Below, one piece after another: positions 52,223 through 60,886 of a stretch of 64,000 bases of DNA. A model generated the notes under the pieces. The model had not been told where the DNA came from and searched no databases. It worked only from the letters and a program-made list of their open reading frames with translations. This stretch comes from Rhizobiaceae bacterium (GTDB lineage Bacteria > Pseudomonadota > Alphaproteobacteria > Rhizobiales > Rhizobiaceae), in the NCBI GenBank assembly GCA_023953845.1, contig JAMLJC010000002.1, positions 1 to 64,000 of the forward strand. Direction: 5' to 3'. A program made the translations under genes and the position numbers. The stretch's first letter is position 1. Each line of letters opens with the position of its first letter.

Positions 52223-52357
52223 AAAATTCCCTGTTATCCGCCATAGGGAATTCTGTTGCAAATATCTGATTTTACGCTGAGATTTGGCGCCTGCTGGCCG
52301 GATTTGTGTGGGGAAAGGCGAAAATTCCCTGTAATTTGGCCTCTATCAGGGAATTCT
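52223..52357. repeat. Two related palindromes beside the recombinase gene
   Basis: AAAATTCCCTGT (52223-52234) pairs with AGGGAATTCT (52245-52254), and the same AAAATTCCCTGT (52321-52332) pairs with CAGGGAATTCT (52347-52357). The two units are 98 bases apart in direct orientation. A looser palindrome of similar type spans 52201-52219. They lie between the recombinase and methyltransferase genes and could be recombination or attachment sites. Confidence 0.5.
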
Positions 52358-52397
52358 CACCAGAGACTGGTTCGCAGAAGACTGCCCACACCACCAT

Positions 52398-52907
52398 TCA
52401 GTCTCCGCATTTCCCGCGCTCAATAGCAGTCTCCAAATAGCGTCGACTTATCCGTGGGTTAGCGGGGTTGCTCCGCGAACACTTGGTGAAGAGACGGCCG
52501 TATTCGCGCGTTTGGCCCGATTTGGCCGTGAGCGTCTCTGTTGGGCAGTTTTCGTTTCCAAGTGTTTGGGAAAGAGCATCGTGGCGATGGTCGCGGATCG
52601 GTGTCTCGATGCTCGCGCGAATCGCTGGGCCTTGTGATGTGAGACGCTCAACCTCCGCCCAATGCGCATGTGCCGCGGGCGTATCCTGCAGCAGACGCCT
52701 GAGGGCAGGGCGCTCCATGGTGCCGCCCGATATGCCGCCATCGTCATAACGATCGCCGACCAGTCTCCATCCCAGCCCGGCCTGAGATGCGACGTAGGCG
52801 GCACAGGCCTCGAATTGGGCATCGAGTGAGTTGAACTCCTGATCGAGACCTTCCTCGGTCGACTTGCGCGTATAGACGGCGCAGCGCAGGCGAGGGGAGG
52901 TACTCAT
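52398..52907 (-). CDS. Truncated serine recombinase
   Basis: ATG 52907 overlaps the DUF2924 stop as ATGA. The first 75 residues are a large-serine-recombinase N-terminus: YTRKSTEEG with nucleophile Ser16, DAQFEACAAYV, and DDGGISGGTMERPALRRLL. After about residue 75 (near base 52680) the expected KVDRL and later motifs are absent and the remaining 95 codons match nothing familiar. A deletion has therefore removed most of the catalytic and DNA-binding parts, and the protein should be inactive. Confidence 0.75.
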   Translation of the reverse strand: MSTSPRLRCAVYTRKSTEEGLDQEFNSLDAQFEACAAYVASQAGLGWRLVGDRYDDGGISGGTMERPALRRLLQDTPAAHAHWAEVERLTSQGPAIRASIETPIRDHRHDALSQTLGNENCPTETLTAKSGQTREYGRLFTKCSRSNPANPRISRRYLETAIERGKCGD

Positions 52908-53383
52908 AGCCCGAAGAACCTCGGGCCGGACCAGTGCACCCCGGTGATGCGTTTTGCGATGGCTGTCAGCGACCGATAGGTCTTGCCGTCGAAGACAAAG
53001 CCCCTGTCCGTCACATCGACCAGATGCATTCTGCCATTCCACTCCCGCATCAGGCGCGTGCCAGACGAAGGCGAGGGTTTGGGAACAAATGCGTCTTTCC
53101 CAGGAGCTTCCCTGCCTGCCGCGCCGACCGTTCCCGCCCGGCGTCGCAGCGGCGCCCCGTCTTTCTTCGTGATCGAGGCTCGCAGTATCTGCTTTGTGAA
53201 CCGCGACCATCCACCAAAACGCTTCGCCTGCAGATGCCAGGCTGCCGATCGTTCCAGCAGACCGCGTTTGACGCCCTTCGGCGGTGGCCAGCCGTGCGCG
53301 GCCTCCCAGCGTTCGACGAGCTCGTCGCGGGTGAGGTCGCAGAGCGCTGCGACCTCCTGTTCGATCTTCACTTCGATACGCAT
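52904..53383 (-). CDS. DUF2924 domain protein
   Basis: A 159-residue protein. LTRDELVERWEAAHG near the start and the C-terminal GTRLMREWNGRMHLVDV, RSLTAIAKRITGVHWSGPRFFGL are the conserved DUF2924 blocks. In many alphaproteobacterial genomes this family is encoded directly before a serine recombinase, as here, and probably helps its DNA binding or control. ATG 53383 is used; a GTG one codon earlier is equally possible. Confidence 0.85.
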   Translation of the reverse strand: MRIEVKIEQEVAALCDLTRDELVERWEAAHGWPPPKGVKRGLLERSAAWHLQAKRFGGWSRFTKQILRASITKKDGAPLRRRAGTVGAAGREAPGKDAFVPKPSPSSGTRLMREWNGRMHLVDVTDRGFVFDGKTYRSLTAIAKRITGVHWSGPRFFGL

Positions 53384-53388
53384 CACCG

Positions 53389-53709
53389 TCAGCCCGCCGC
53401 GCCGCTTTCGACAATCCGGTAGCGCCGCACTCCATCCTTGCCGACCTCGCTGGTCACGGTCAGCGCGAGCTTCTTCTTGACCACACCGGAGAAGAAGCCG
53501 CGCACCGAGTGCGACTGCCAGCCAGTCGCCGCCATGAACGCATCGACCGTCGCACCCTTCGATGTCCGCAAGAGTTTCAACACTGCCGCCGCCTTGGTCA
53601 CGGGCTGCGCCGCACCCGTCTTGGCGGGCTTTAAACGTTTCGTTTGAGATTTGCTGGTGACCTCCGCCACCTGAGATTCGACGGTGAGCGCATTACCATC
53701 CGAGGCCAC
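53389..53709 (-). CDS. DUF3489 domain protein, possibly frameshifted at its N-terminus
   Basis: A 106-residue protein starting at GTG 53709. TKAAAVLKLLRTSKGATVDAFMAATGWQSHSVRGFFSGVVKKKL is the DUF3489 winged-helix-like domain. In another frame just upstream, ATG 53809 encodes MTNLDTQTEAATITQIADAA followed by a Lys/Arg/Ser-rich stretch resembling the N-terminal linker of such proteins, so a one-base shift near 53720 may have split the gene. It belongs to the recombinase cassette. Confidence 0.8.
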   Translation of the reverse strand: MASDGNALTVESQVAEVTSKSQTKRLKPAKTGAAQPVTKAAAVLKLLRTSKGATVDAFMAATGWQSHSVRGFFSGVVKKKLALTVTSEVGKDGVRRYRIVESGAAG

Positions 53710-53976
53710 TTCGATTTGCGCGCCTTCCTTGCCGAAGGCATGGCAACTGCCGCATCAGCGATCTGTGTGATGGTGGCTGCCTCAGTCTGCGTGTCGAGAT
53801 TGGTCATCTGTCGTCTCCATCAGTTCAGCCCGCTGGCCAATCCGGCGGCTATACTGGCTGAAGCCCGCAGTTGCGGGCTGGATAAGATCGGCTGGGTCGC
53901 TGGCCGCCTGCTTTGTGGTGATGACCAGTGCTTGCTTTGCAGGACAAGTCCAGTCCGGTTCGATAGAAACGCATGG

Positions 53977-54273
53977 TCAGTCAGCAGAATGGTCGAGAAC
54001 CCCTTGACCTGAGCGCGCTGCTTCCCATGCGGCGTAGACACGATCGAGCGCCTCCTCGCCGAACCGCGCCAGCACATGCAGCCCCTCGGGATGGATCTCG
54101 TCCTGGCAGACGCTGATCATGGTCAGCGCCTTCAGCGTGCCGCGCAGGATGCGCAGATCATCCTCTAGGTCAGGCACAGCTGAACCCGGTGATGGCAGGG
54201 ATTGCTCCACGTGGCCAGAGGATTTTGGCATGACAGGCTCCATCGGTTGTCCACTACCGACAGAAGCCGTCAC
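53977..54273 (-). CDS. Small hypothetical protein of the recombinase cassette
   Basis: A 98-residue acidic protein with a helical core (LRILRGTLKALTMISVCQDE and LARFGEEALDRVYAAWEAA). The true start may be an internal ATG such as 54243. It lies on the same strand upstream of DUF3489, DUF2924 and the recombinase. No known domain is recognised. About 165 bases between it and the DUF3489 frame hold only the possible frameshifted N-terminus. Confidence 0.5.
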   Translation of the reverse strand: MTASVGSGQPMEPVMPKSSGHVEQSLPSPGSAVPDLEDDLRILRGTLKALTMISVCQDEIHPEGLHVLARFGEEALDRVYAAWEAARSGQGVLDHSAD

Positions 54274-54737
54274 CGGGTCAGCTCACCAATGCGTACAAGG
54301 AGCGCGAAGTCCAGTCGGAATCGAGTGGCGTGTCGCGGTGATGGAATTGCAAGAAGGGGCCGGAAGCTGACAGTCCGGTCAGGAGTTCCAGCCAGACGAA
54401 AGCGACCCTTCAGGTTACGACCCTAATCCCAGTCACTGATCGTTATAAATGACGCCCCTTAAAGCGGAAGCTAAGATGGCTGAAGCTGTTGCATGTTTTG
54501 GGATATTTGCGACAAGTCGCCATCCGCAGCTTTAACCCGCCTGCATTAACTATTCTGCGCCGTGATAGGAGGCCATTGGCAGCACGCAGGGTAGCGGATG
54601 AAAAGTAGTTGAAGACCGCCAAAGCACGTTCCGCATGCGCATGCACTTGGCTGGCACTGCTCGCCCAAGAGCATGCTGGCGAAGGCCCTAGATCCGGACC
54701 CGGCCGTCTGAGCGGCTTCGCCTTTCCGGCCCGCCGG
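54274..54737. other. Intergenic stretch at the edge of the mobile-element relic
   Basis: No gene, repeat or tRNA was recognised in these 464 bases. They separate the recombinase cassette from the TetR-ended operon and may contain one boundary of the inserted element. Confidence 0.35.
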
Positions 54738-55268
54738 TCATGCCGACAAGGTCAGCCCGTGTCTTTCCGCAACGGAGCGCAGCAGAGCGAGCCGGTCGCC
54801 CATGGAATCCTGACCCATCAGCGCGCGCAATCCCAACCCGCGCAACTCGTCCACGAACGAAAGCACATGCGGATCGCCGGGTTCCCGTCCGATTCTCGCG
54901 GCGATTTCAACGCAGAGCCCCCGCGCATGGTCGCGCAGGACCGAACCAAGCTCGGGATCGTCGCCGACCTCCAGCATGATCGACAGGAAGAAGCACATGC
55001 GCTCGGGTTCGAAGAACAACGACGCCAGCATCTCCTCCAGCGGAATCTCCGCCTTGCCCGCCTTCTGCTCCGCTCGTCGGTGGGAAGCGTCGAGAAGCGC
55101 GACATAGAGATCGGCCTTGCGTGGGAAATAGTAAGTGAGATGGGATTGGCGCAGCCTGCAAGCCTTCGCGATCCGCGGCTGCGTGAGGGCCTTCATGCCT
55201 TCGCTCTCGACGATGTCGAGCGCGGTATCGAGAATGCGCTGGCGGACGTTCTTCTGCTGGCTTGTCAA
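54738..55268 (-). CDS. TetR-family regulator, last gene of the TonB/MFS operon
   Basis: A 176-residue regulator starting at TTG 55268, with AGGAG seven bases upstream. The helix-turn-helix region MKALTQPRIAKACRLRQSHLTYYFPRKADLYVALLD is TetR. It follows the dehydrogenase-like gene by 24 bases on the same strand, so it is probably co-transcribed and feeds back on the operator at 60421-60447. The ligand may be the product or cargo of the operon. Confidence 0.88.
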   Translation of the reverse strand: MTSQQKNVRQRILDTALDIVESEGMKALTQPRIAKACRLRQSHLTYYFPRKADLYVALLDASHRRAEQKAGKAEIPLEEMLASLFFEPERMCFFLSIMLEVGDDPELGSVLRDHARGLCVEIAARIGREPGDPHVLSFVDELRGLGLRALMGQDSMGDRLALLRSVAERHGLTLSA

Positions 55269-55292
55269 AGTCGCGCTCCTGTTCGTCTCCTT

Positions 55293-56348
55293 CTAGCGCA
55301 CTCCGTCGTCCAATACAGGACGCCTCGGCAGTTCGATGCGTACGCCGTGTTCCCGTAACGCGGGAGCCAGAGCCTCGATGGACAGGACTTGCTCGATATG
55401 GCGGACCCCGGGCGCGAGTCCTGCATGCTGGGCATGCTTCACGACAAGCGCGGCGACGAGCGCAGTGATCTCCGCCTCTTTTCGCCCTTCGAGGACCGCG
55501 CTGGCGGTGGCGGGGCGACCGCCATGGTATCCGCTCACTGTCACCGTCAGCGCGGCGCGATCCGATCCGAAGCGCAGCCAGCGCATGGACTTTCGCACGA
55601 CTGACGAAAGCATGGGGCTTGCCGCAATACGAGGCAGGACGGCAAGCAGGAGCCGGCCGAGCGCTGCGGAATCGAAGGTCAGCAGCGTCCGCGCCTCCGC
55701 CAGTCCCAGCGTACGCCGCACGACGTACTGATCGGCGAAGTCGAAGACCATTGCGGGGTGGTCCCGGGGCGGCGCGCCGAAGGCGATCGTCTCGATCCGC
55801 TCGCGCATGCGTCCAGCGGAGCGAAAGCCGGCGAGCGTCCAGTCGATCGCGGCGGCTCCGTGCTCGTCGCCGAGCCCGAGCATGATGCCGATTTGCGCGC
55901 TTTCGGCCCGATCCATCGTCTCGACGCAGGCCCTTACGAGCAGGTTCGTCAGACCGGGCGCAAGCCCTACGGAAAGGATCGCGCGGCCCCCTTTGTCGCG
56001 TGCAAGACTGTCGAGTTTCTCCACCTGCCGGAAGAAGCCGTCGCTCGCCGTCACGTCCACATAGGTGAGGCTCTTTGTGAGCACATGGGCCGCGAACCCC
56101 GCATCCTGCGGGTCGACACAGCCGATGACGGCGTCGACGCCGGCGAGCGCCCCATCCCAGCTCTGTGGCTCTGCGAGATCGATATACCGGGCCTCACAGC
56201 CGAGGCTTTCCGCCGCTTCCCGCGCCTTGCCCACGTCGCGCCCCGACAGCAGGACCGGCCCAAGGCCCAGACGCAGAAGATTTGCGGCGATGCGGCCGCC
56301 GACATGGCCGTATCCGCCCACGATCAGGATGCCTCCCGCGCCGTTCAT
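55293..56348 (-). CDS. Saccharopine dehydrogenase-like NAD(P)-binding protein
   Basis: A 351-residue protein with an N-terminal Rossmann fold (ILIVGGYGHVGGRIAANLLRLG; DVTASDGFF at the second motif) and a C-terminal alpha/beta domain as in saccharopine dehydrogenase-like proteins. ATG 56348 overlaps the methyltransferase stop as ATGA. Enzymes of this fold make or break opine-type C-N bonds or reduce imines. In this operon it might reductively condense an amino acid and a 2-oxoacid; it does not look like the dedicated staphylopine dehydrogenase family, so this is inference. Confidence 0.82.
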   Translation of the reverse strand: MNGAGGILIVGGYGHVGGRIAANLLRLGLGPVLLSGRDVGKAREAAESLGCEARYIDLAEPQSWDGALAGVDAVIGCVDPQDAGFAAHVLTKSLTYVDVTASDGFFRQVEKLDSLARDKGGRAILSVGLAPGLTNLLVRACVETMDRAESAQIGIMLGLGDEHGAAAIDWTLAGFRSAGRMRERIETIAFGAPPRDHPAMVFDFADQYVVRRTLGLAEARTLLTFDSAALGRLLLAVLPRIAASPMLSSVVRKSMRWLRFGSDRAALTVTVSGYHGGRPATASAVLEGRKEAEITALVAALVVKHAQHAGLAPGVRHIEQVLSIEALAPALREHGVRIELPRRPVLDDGVR

Positions 56349-57016
56349 CCGGCGCTCCTGCGCTCGGCGTGAACGCCCAAAAAGCCGAACGCCTGAAAGA
56401 ACGGCCTGCCCGCCGTGAAGCCGGCCTCCGCCAGCAGTTCGTCGACGCGCTCCCGCGTCGCGCGCCGCCATTGCGTTTTCATGCGCGTCAGCACCGCCTG
56501 AACCGCTTCGGCAGAATGGCCTTGCCGCGCCAGCCACAGGGCAAGCCCCTCGTCGGCGCCTTCCGAAACCGTCGCGTCGAAAAGCAGGAGAGGCGCGCCG
56601 AGCGAAAGATGGCGGCCGACGCCTTCGAGAAACGTCGCCTTGCTTCCGTCGTCGGGCAGGAAATGCAGCACCAGCGACACGGTGGCGGCGTCGTGCGGCT
56701 CTTCCGGCAGATCGTCGAGCATGCCGTGCACGAATGCGGTGCGTTCAGCTGACCCGGTCGCTGCGAGCTTGGACCGTGCGGCGTCCAGCATGCCGGCGGA
56801 GGGGTCGAGCGCCGTGAAGCGCGCATGCGGCAATTGCCTCGCCAGCACGGCGATCTCCGAGCCGGTTCCGCAGCCCGGAGCCAGGATGCGGGAGGGCGCG
56901 CTTGCCCGCGTCGCCAGAATGCAGCCCATCAGATCGAGCGCCAGCGCATAGCCCGGCACCAGCCGGACGATCCGCTCGTCGTAGTCGAGCGCCGCCTGGT
57001 CGGGAAAAACGGTCAT
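56345..57016 (-). CDS. Class I SAM-dependent methyltransferase
   Basis: A 223-residue methyltransferase. SAM motif I is ILAPGCGTGSE, followed by an acidic residue in FTALDPSAGMLDAAR, and VSLVLHFLPDD as motif IV region. It overlaps the MFS gene upstream (ATGA) and the dehydrogenase-like gene downstream (ATGA). It could methylate a biosynthetic intermediate or, like nicotianamine synthase-type enzymes, transfer an aminopropyl group; the sequence does not resemble nicotianamine synthase, so methylation is more likely. Confidence 0.88.
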   Translation of the reverse strand: MTVFPDQAALDYDERIVRLVPGYALALDLMGCILATRASAPSRILAPGCGTGSEIAVLARQLPHARFTALDPSAGMLDAARSKLAATGSAERTAFVHGMLDDLPEEPHDAATVSLVLHFLPDDGSKATFLEGVGRHLSLGAPLLLFDATVSEGADEGLALWLARQGHSAEAVQAVLTRMKTQWRRATRERVDELLAEAGFTAGRPFFQAFGFLGVHAERRSAG

Positions 57017-58203
57017 GACGCACCTTTCTTGCGGATGATCAGCACGGCGAGTACGGCTGCCGTCATGGCTGCGGCCGCCATGATCGGGGGAGCAACCGGC
57101 GACAGACGGTGCAGGGCGGCACCCGCAATCGGACCTGCCGCCATGCCCAGCCCCTGTGCGACCGCATTCACTCCGGCGACCCGTCCCTGAGCCTGCGGCC
57201 CGGCGATCAGGCTGAGAACGGCGAGGTTGCCGGGCAGAAGCAGGCCCAGCGCCGCGCCCATGACGAAGAGCGCGGCGATCAGCACGGATATGTTTCCGGC
57301 CACGGCTACGCCCATCATGGCGATTGCCGCCGCGCTTGCGCCGACAAGCATCAGCCTGGCCGGTTCAAGCTTCAGGAGCCGCAGGCCGAACGTCTGCACC
57401 AGCGCCATGACGACCGCCGCGCCCATCAGCGCGCCGCCCGCCTGCGAGATGGCCTGCGCGCGCGGCAGGGCGAGGCCGTCCTCCAGCCGCAAGGCGGTCA
57501 CATGCTGCATGATCCCGTAGATGGTGACGCCGAGGAACGTCACGATCAGGCTTGGACAGATCGCAGGCAACGGAAGAGCGACGGAAACGCTCCGGCCGGC
57601 GTTCTCCCTTCGGTCGCCGATCAGCAGCCGCACAAGGACGAACCCGATGCCGACGCCTGCCGCCAACCCCATGAGCGCGGCGGCGGGCATGTCGCCGCCC
57701 GCCGCGAAGGCCACGCCCGCGCCGGCGATACCGCCGATGCCGTAAGACGCGCCGAGCAGCCCCATGCCCTCGGCGCGGCGCTCGGGCGGCGTGCCGTCCG
57801 CCATCCATGCCTGCGCCGCCGGCAGCAGCCCGCCCGAAAGGATCGACTGCCCGGCGCGGATCGCGAACAGCAGCGCGAGCGTCGGCATGCGGTCGAGCGC
57901 GCCGTCGAGTCGCAGCGCGATGACCCCGGCCATCAGCGCGGGACCGACAGCCGCGCCCATTAGCCCGGTCAGCAGAACGAAACGGCGGCCGCACGTCTCG
58001 CTGACCCTGCCCCATACAGGCGCGGAAACGAGCAGGATCAGCGCGGCGAGACCCAGCAGCAACCCGGTCTCGATCGGCGAGAACCCCAAATCGCGGCCGA
58101 GTGCGGGAAGCACGACCAGCACGAAGGATTGAGCGGCTGCGTTCGCCGCGAGGGCGAAGAGGAGAGGCAGGGCTTCGATGCGGAAGCTCCTTTCCGCACG
58201 CAT
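57013..58203 (-). CDS. MFS transporter
   Basis: A 396-residue membrane protein with about twelve hydrophobic segments. GLLLGLAALILLVSAPVWGRVSETCGRRFVLL is the loop 2-3 motif of the major facilitator superfamily drug-exporter type. It starts at ATG 58203, overlapping the receptor stop (TGATG). In an operon with a TonB receptor it may export a small molecule whose metal or carrier complex is later taken up, or move the receptor's cargo across the inner membrane. Confidence 0.9.
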   Translation of the reverse strand: MRAERSFRIEALPLLFALAANAAAQSFVLVVLPALGRDLGFSPIETGLLLGLAALILLVSAPVWGRVSETCGRRFVLLTGLMGAAVGPALMAGVIALRLDGALDRMPTLALLFAIRAGQSILSGGLLPAAQAWMADGTPPERRAEGMGLLGASYGIGGIAGAGVAFAAGGDMPAAALMGLAAGVGIGFVLVRLLIGDRRENAGRSVSVALPLPAICPSLIVTFLGVTIYGIMQHVTALRLEDGLALPRAQAISQAGGALMGAAVVMALVQTFGLRLLKLEPARLMLVGASAAAIAMMGVAVAGNISVLIAALFVMGAALGLLLPGNLAVLSLIAGPQAQGRVAGVNAVAQGLGMAAGPIAGAALHRLSPVAPPIMAAAAMTAAVLAVLIIRKKGAS

Positions 58204-60407
58204 CAGAAACTCACCCGCGCACCGAGAGCGAACGTCCTTCCCTTGCCGGGAACGCCCGCGAAGACCGGTTGTCCGGCCGTGTCCGTTCCTGCCTGAAACG
58301 CCGATGTCACATAGCTCTTGTCGAACAGGTTCTCGACGGCGCCGAAAACCTCCAGCCGGTCGCCTTGCCAGCCCGCGCGCAGATTGGCGAGGCCGTAGCC
58401 GTCGAGCTTGCGGCTGTTGGCGGGATCGATCTGGCGACCGCCGGTATAGCTGTATTCGGCCCGGACGAAGCCCGTGCCATTATACCCGCCGAAGTCGATG
58501 TCACGACGGTATTCGGCGTGCAGCATCCCGCTGAAGGACGGCGCGTAGGGGACGTCCTTGCCGCGAATCAGCGGATTGCCGCCCGTGATCTCGGCGTTCA
58601 ACAATGCGATGTTCGCGCCAAGACTCCACTCCGCCGTCGGGCGGATGACGGCCTCCAGCTCCGCGCCGTAGCTGCGCGTGTCCGCGTTCTCCACCGAAAA
58701 GCGTCCGAGAACGGGATTGTAGGTGAAGAGCTGCTCGTCCCTCGTGTCGTTGTAGAAGACCGACGCCGACAGATCGAGCCAGCCCCCCAGGTCCGCCGCC
58801 TTCAGCCCGGCCTCGTATGACCAGGTGTTCGAGCTTCTGTATGGCGTCAGCGGGATGCCCATTGCCGCGAACTGGTTGTAGAACAGGTATCCGCCGGTCT
58901 TCTCGCCACGCGCCACTGTGGCGAAGGCCGTCAGGTCTTCTGTGAGGTCGTAGGTGAGCCCGGTGCGGCCGGTCACGAATGTATCGCTTACCCGCCCGGC
59001 TTCGTCGAATTGCGGCAAAGCGCCAGCGCGGCCGAGGAACCGGCCCTCGAAATCCTTGCTCTCGTGAGTGAGGCGCAGGCCACCGATCCAGTTCAGCCGG
59101 TCGGAAAGGGGCACAGTCACCTCGCCGAAAGCCGCAAGGTTCGTCGTGTCGATCCTGCCGCGATAGCTCCCGTTGGGCATCGCCATGCTGGTGATGTCAG
59201 TCGTGGAATCGAAACGCGACCACAGGCCGCTCAGCCCCGCCACCCAGCGCGTGCCGCCTGCGGTTTCGCCGTCGAGGCGGAACTCTTGGCTCAATTGGGT
59301 GCTGCTCTCGTCGATCCGGTGGACGTTGAGACCGGGAGCCTGAAGCGCGAAGCCCGGAGCGCCTGTCTGCGCGGAACCGATGAACCCGTCGACGATGTCG
59401 GCCTCCATCCATGTCGAATAATGCTGGATGCCGCTGATCGAGGTGAAGCGGGCCCATTCAAGATCGCGCTCGTACTTTGCGCCGAAGCCGGCGGTCTCGG
59501 TCTCCGTCTCGGGCAACGGATTGAGTGCGTTGCGCGGGAAGCCGGGATCGTCCAGCCAGACGCCGGTGGTCGGGTTCTGCCGATCACGGCTCCAGCTTCC
59601 CGAAAGCGTCAGCCGGCTTACCTCGTCGGGTTCGAACAGCAGCTTTCCCGAAAGCGCTCCGTAGGTTCGCGCGCGCAAACCTTTGTCGGAAGAAGACACC
59701 ACGCCGGGAGCCGGCCAGAGCACATTGGTCAGGTCGCCGTCGAAATCTTTGATGCGGCCGGAAATGCGGCCTGAAACCGCGTCCGACAGCGGCCCCTCCA
59801 GCGTGAAGTCCGCCTCCTTGCGGCCGTGGGACCCGAAGATGATACCCGCGCTTCCTCCGGCGACGGGCGAAGGATCGCGGGTCACGATGCTGACGGCGCC
59901 CGCCTGCGCGTTCAGCCCGAAATGCGTTCCCTGGGGACCTCGCAGCATCTCGATGCGCTCGACGTCGCCGAAGGGCATGTCGAAGATTCGCGGAGGAACG
60001 GGAATGCCGTCGATATAGGTGTGGACCGATGGTGAGATCAGCGCCGAGGATGAGCCGATGCCCCGCATGTTGACGAGGTTGGCGAAGGTCAGCCCGGAAT
60101 CGGCGTGGTTGAAGTTCGGCACGCGGCGCGCCAGAGATTGCGTGTCGTTCACACCCTCACGCCGCAATTCCTCGCCGCCGGCGGCGGTTATAGCGAAGGG
60201 GATGCGCTGGATCGACTCCTCGATATGTCTGGCCGTCACGGTGATCGGGGCGAGCATGGTCGTTTCGCGGTCGTCAGCGACAACGTCCTGTTCCTGGGCT
60301 GCCGCCATTCCGCTCAGAAGCACGGTTGTCACGGTCACGGGAACGAGACCCCGCCGCATCCCGTTCACAAGGTCGATGCTCCGCCGTGTCCGTCGCCCGC
60401 ACCCCAT
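58203..60407 (-). CDS. TonB-dependent outer-membrane receptor
   Basis: A 734-residue receptor; AGGGGGA lies six bases before ATG 60407. A signal peptide occupies residues 17-40 (MRRGLVPVTVTTVLLSGMAAAQ). A TonB-box-like ITVTARHIEES follows, then the plug domain (LARRVPNFNHADS, VERIEMLRGPQGTHFGLNAQAGAVSIVT) and the 22-strand barrel ending in a terminal Phe (GARVSF). The plug and barrel segments recall siderophore receptors of the FyuA type. A palindromic operator sits just upstream. Confidence 0.93.
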   Translation of the reverse strand: MGCGRRTRRSIDLVNGMRRGLVPVTVTTVLLSGMAAAQEQDVVADDRETTMLAPITVTARHIEESIQRIPFAITAAGGEELRREGVNDTQSLARRVPNFNHADSGLTFANLVNMRGIGSSSALISPSVHTYIDGIPVPPRIFDMPFGDVERIEMLRGPQGTHFGLNAQAGAVSIVTRDPSPVAGGSAGIIFGSHGRKEADFTLEGPLSDAVSGRISGRIKDFDGDLTNVLWPAPGVVSSSDKGLRARTYGALSGKLLFEPDEVSRLTLSGSWSRDRQNPTTGVWLDDPGFPRNALNPLPETETETAGFGAKYERDLEWARFTSISGIQHYSTWMEADIVDGFIGSAQTGAPGFALQAPGLNVHRIDESSTQLSQEFRLDGETAGGTRWVAGLSGLWSRFDSTTDITSMAMPNGSYRGRIDTTNLAAFGEVTVPLSDRLNWIGGLRLTHESKDFEGRFLGRAGALPQFDEAGRVSDTFVTGRTGLTYDLTEDLTAFATVARGEKTGGYLFYNQFAAMGIPLTPYRSSNTWSYEAGLKAADLGGWLDLSASVFYNDTRDEQLFTYNPVLGRFSVENADTRSYGAELEAVIRPTAEWSLGANIALLNAEITGGNPLIRGKDVPYAPSFSGMLHAEYRRDIDFGGYNGTGFVRAEYSYTGGRQIDPANSRKLDGYGLANLRAGWQGDRLEVFGAVENLFDKSYVTSAFQAGTDTAGQPVFAGVPGKGRTFALGARVSF

Positions 60408-60420
60408 TCTAATTCCCCCT

Positions 60421-60447
60421 GACTTGGTAAGTTACCAACTAAGTCAG
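60421..60447. promoter_or_regulatory. Palindromic operator before the TonB receptor operon
   Basis: The inner 15 bases TTGGTAAGTTACCAA (60425-60439) are a perfect palindrome, and outer arms TGACT (60421-60425) and AGTCA (60443-60447) also match. The site ends 13 bases before the receptor start codon, where a bound repressor would block transcription or initiation. The TetR protein encoded at the operon's end is the natural candidate. It does not resemble a Fur box. Confidence 0.7.
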
Positions 60448-60886
60448 CTATCAGCATCCGCGTAGCCGCGCAATAGCGGAGTGTCTTCGTCAGGTTTCAG
60501 GGAGAGTCAGGACGAAGAGAAGCCGTCCAAGTGGATCTGATTGCCCGTGCCGGCCGCAAAATTCCTAAGTTTGCGGCAAAGTCAGTTGCGCTGATTCTCC
60601 ATAAGAGTTTCCGCCGCAAAATCAGGCGTGAATATCTAACTTGGGAACGACAGATTTTGCGACGCTGCGCGACCGCTTCCGCCCTCTGTCAACCGAGAGC
60701 CGCCGTTCGGCTTCCCACCCCATAGTGCCGTAGGATTCGGCCCACCCGCTTCCAAAGTGGGAAATGGGGGCCGTCAGACGACGGTCCGCTATCGTGCTGA
60801 GTAAAGCGGATTGCTGCCGTTCAGCCCAATAGCGTTGGTGCAATCCTGAAGAGAGAGACTAAGTCTCGCTGGTCGACGCGCCGATC
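60448..60886. other. Intergenic region between TonB operon and AraC gene
   Basis: This stretch has no credible gene. A 13-base palindrome GAGACTAAGTCTC lies at 60855-60867, and AGTCTCGC recurs at 60897-60904 over the AraC stop region; these may form part of a terminator for the AraC gene. Confidence 0.4.

Noticed and set aside
52201..52360. The palindromes as a CRISPR array
   Set aside because: Only two or three units exist, with no uniform spacers and no cas genes.
55293..57016. Direct assignment of the methyltransferase/dehydrogenase pair as staphylopine or pseudopaline synthesis
   Set aside because: The methyltransferase has an ordinary class I SAM motif and the dehydrogenase is saccharopine-dehydrogenase-like; neither shows the specific families of those pathways, so only an analogy is kept.
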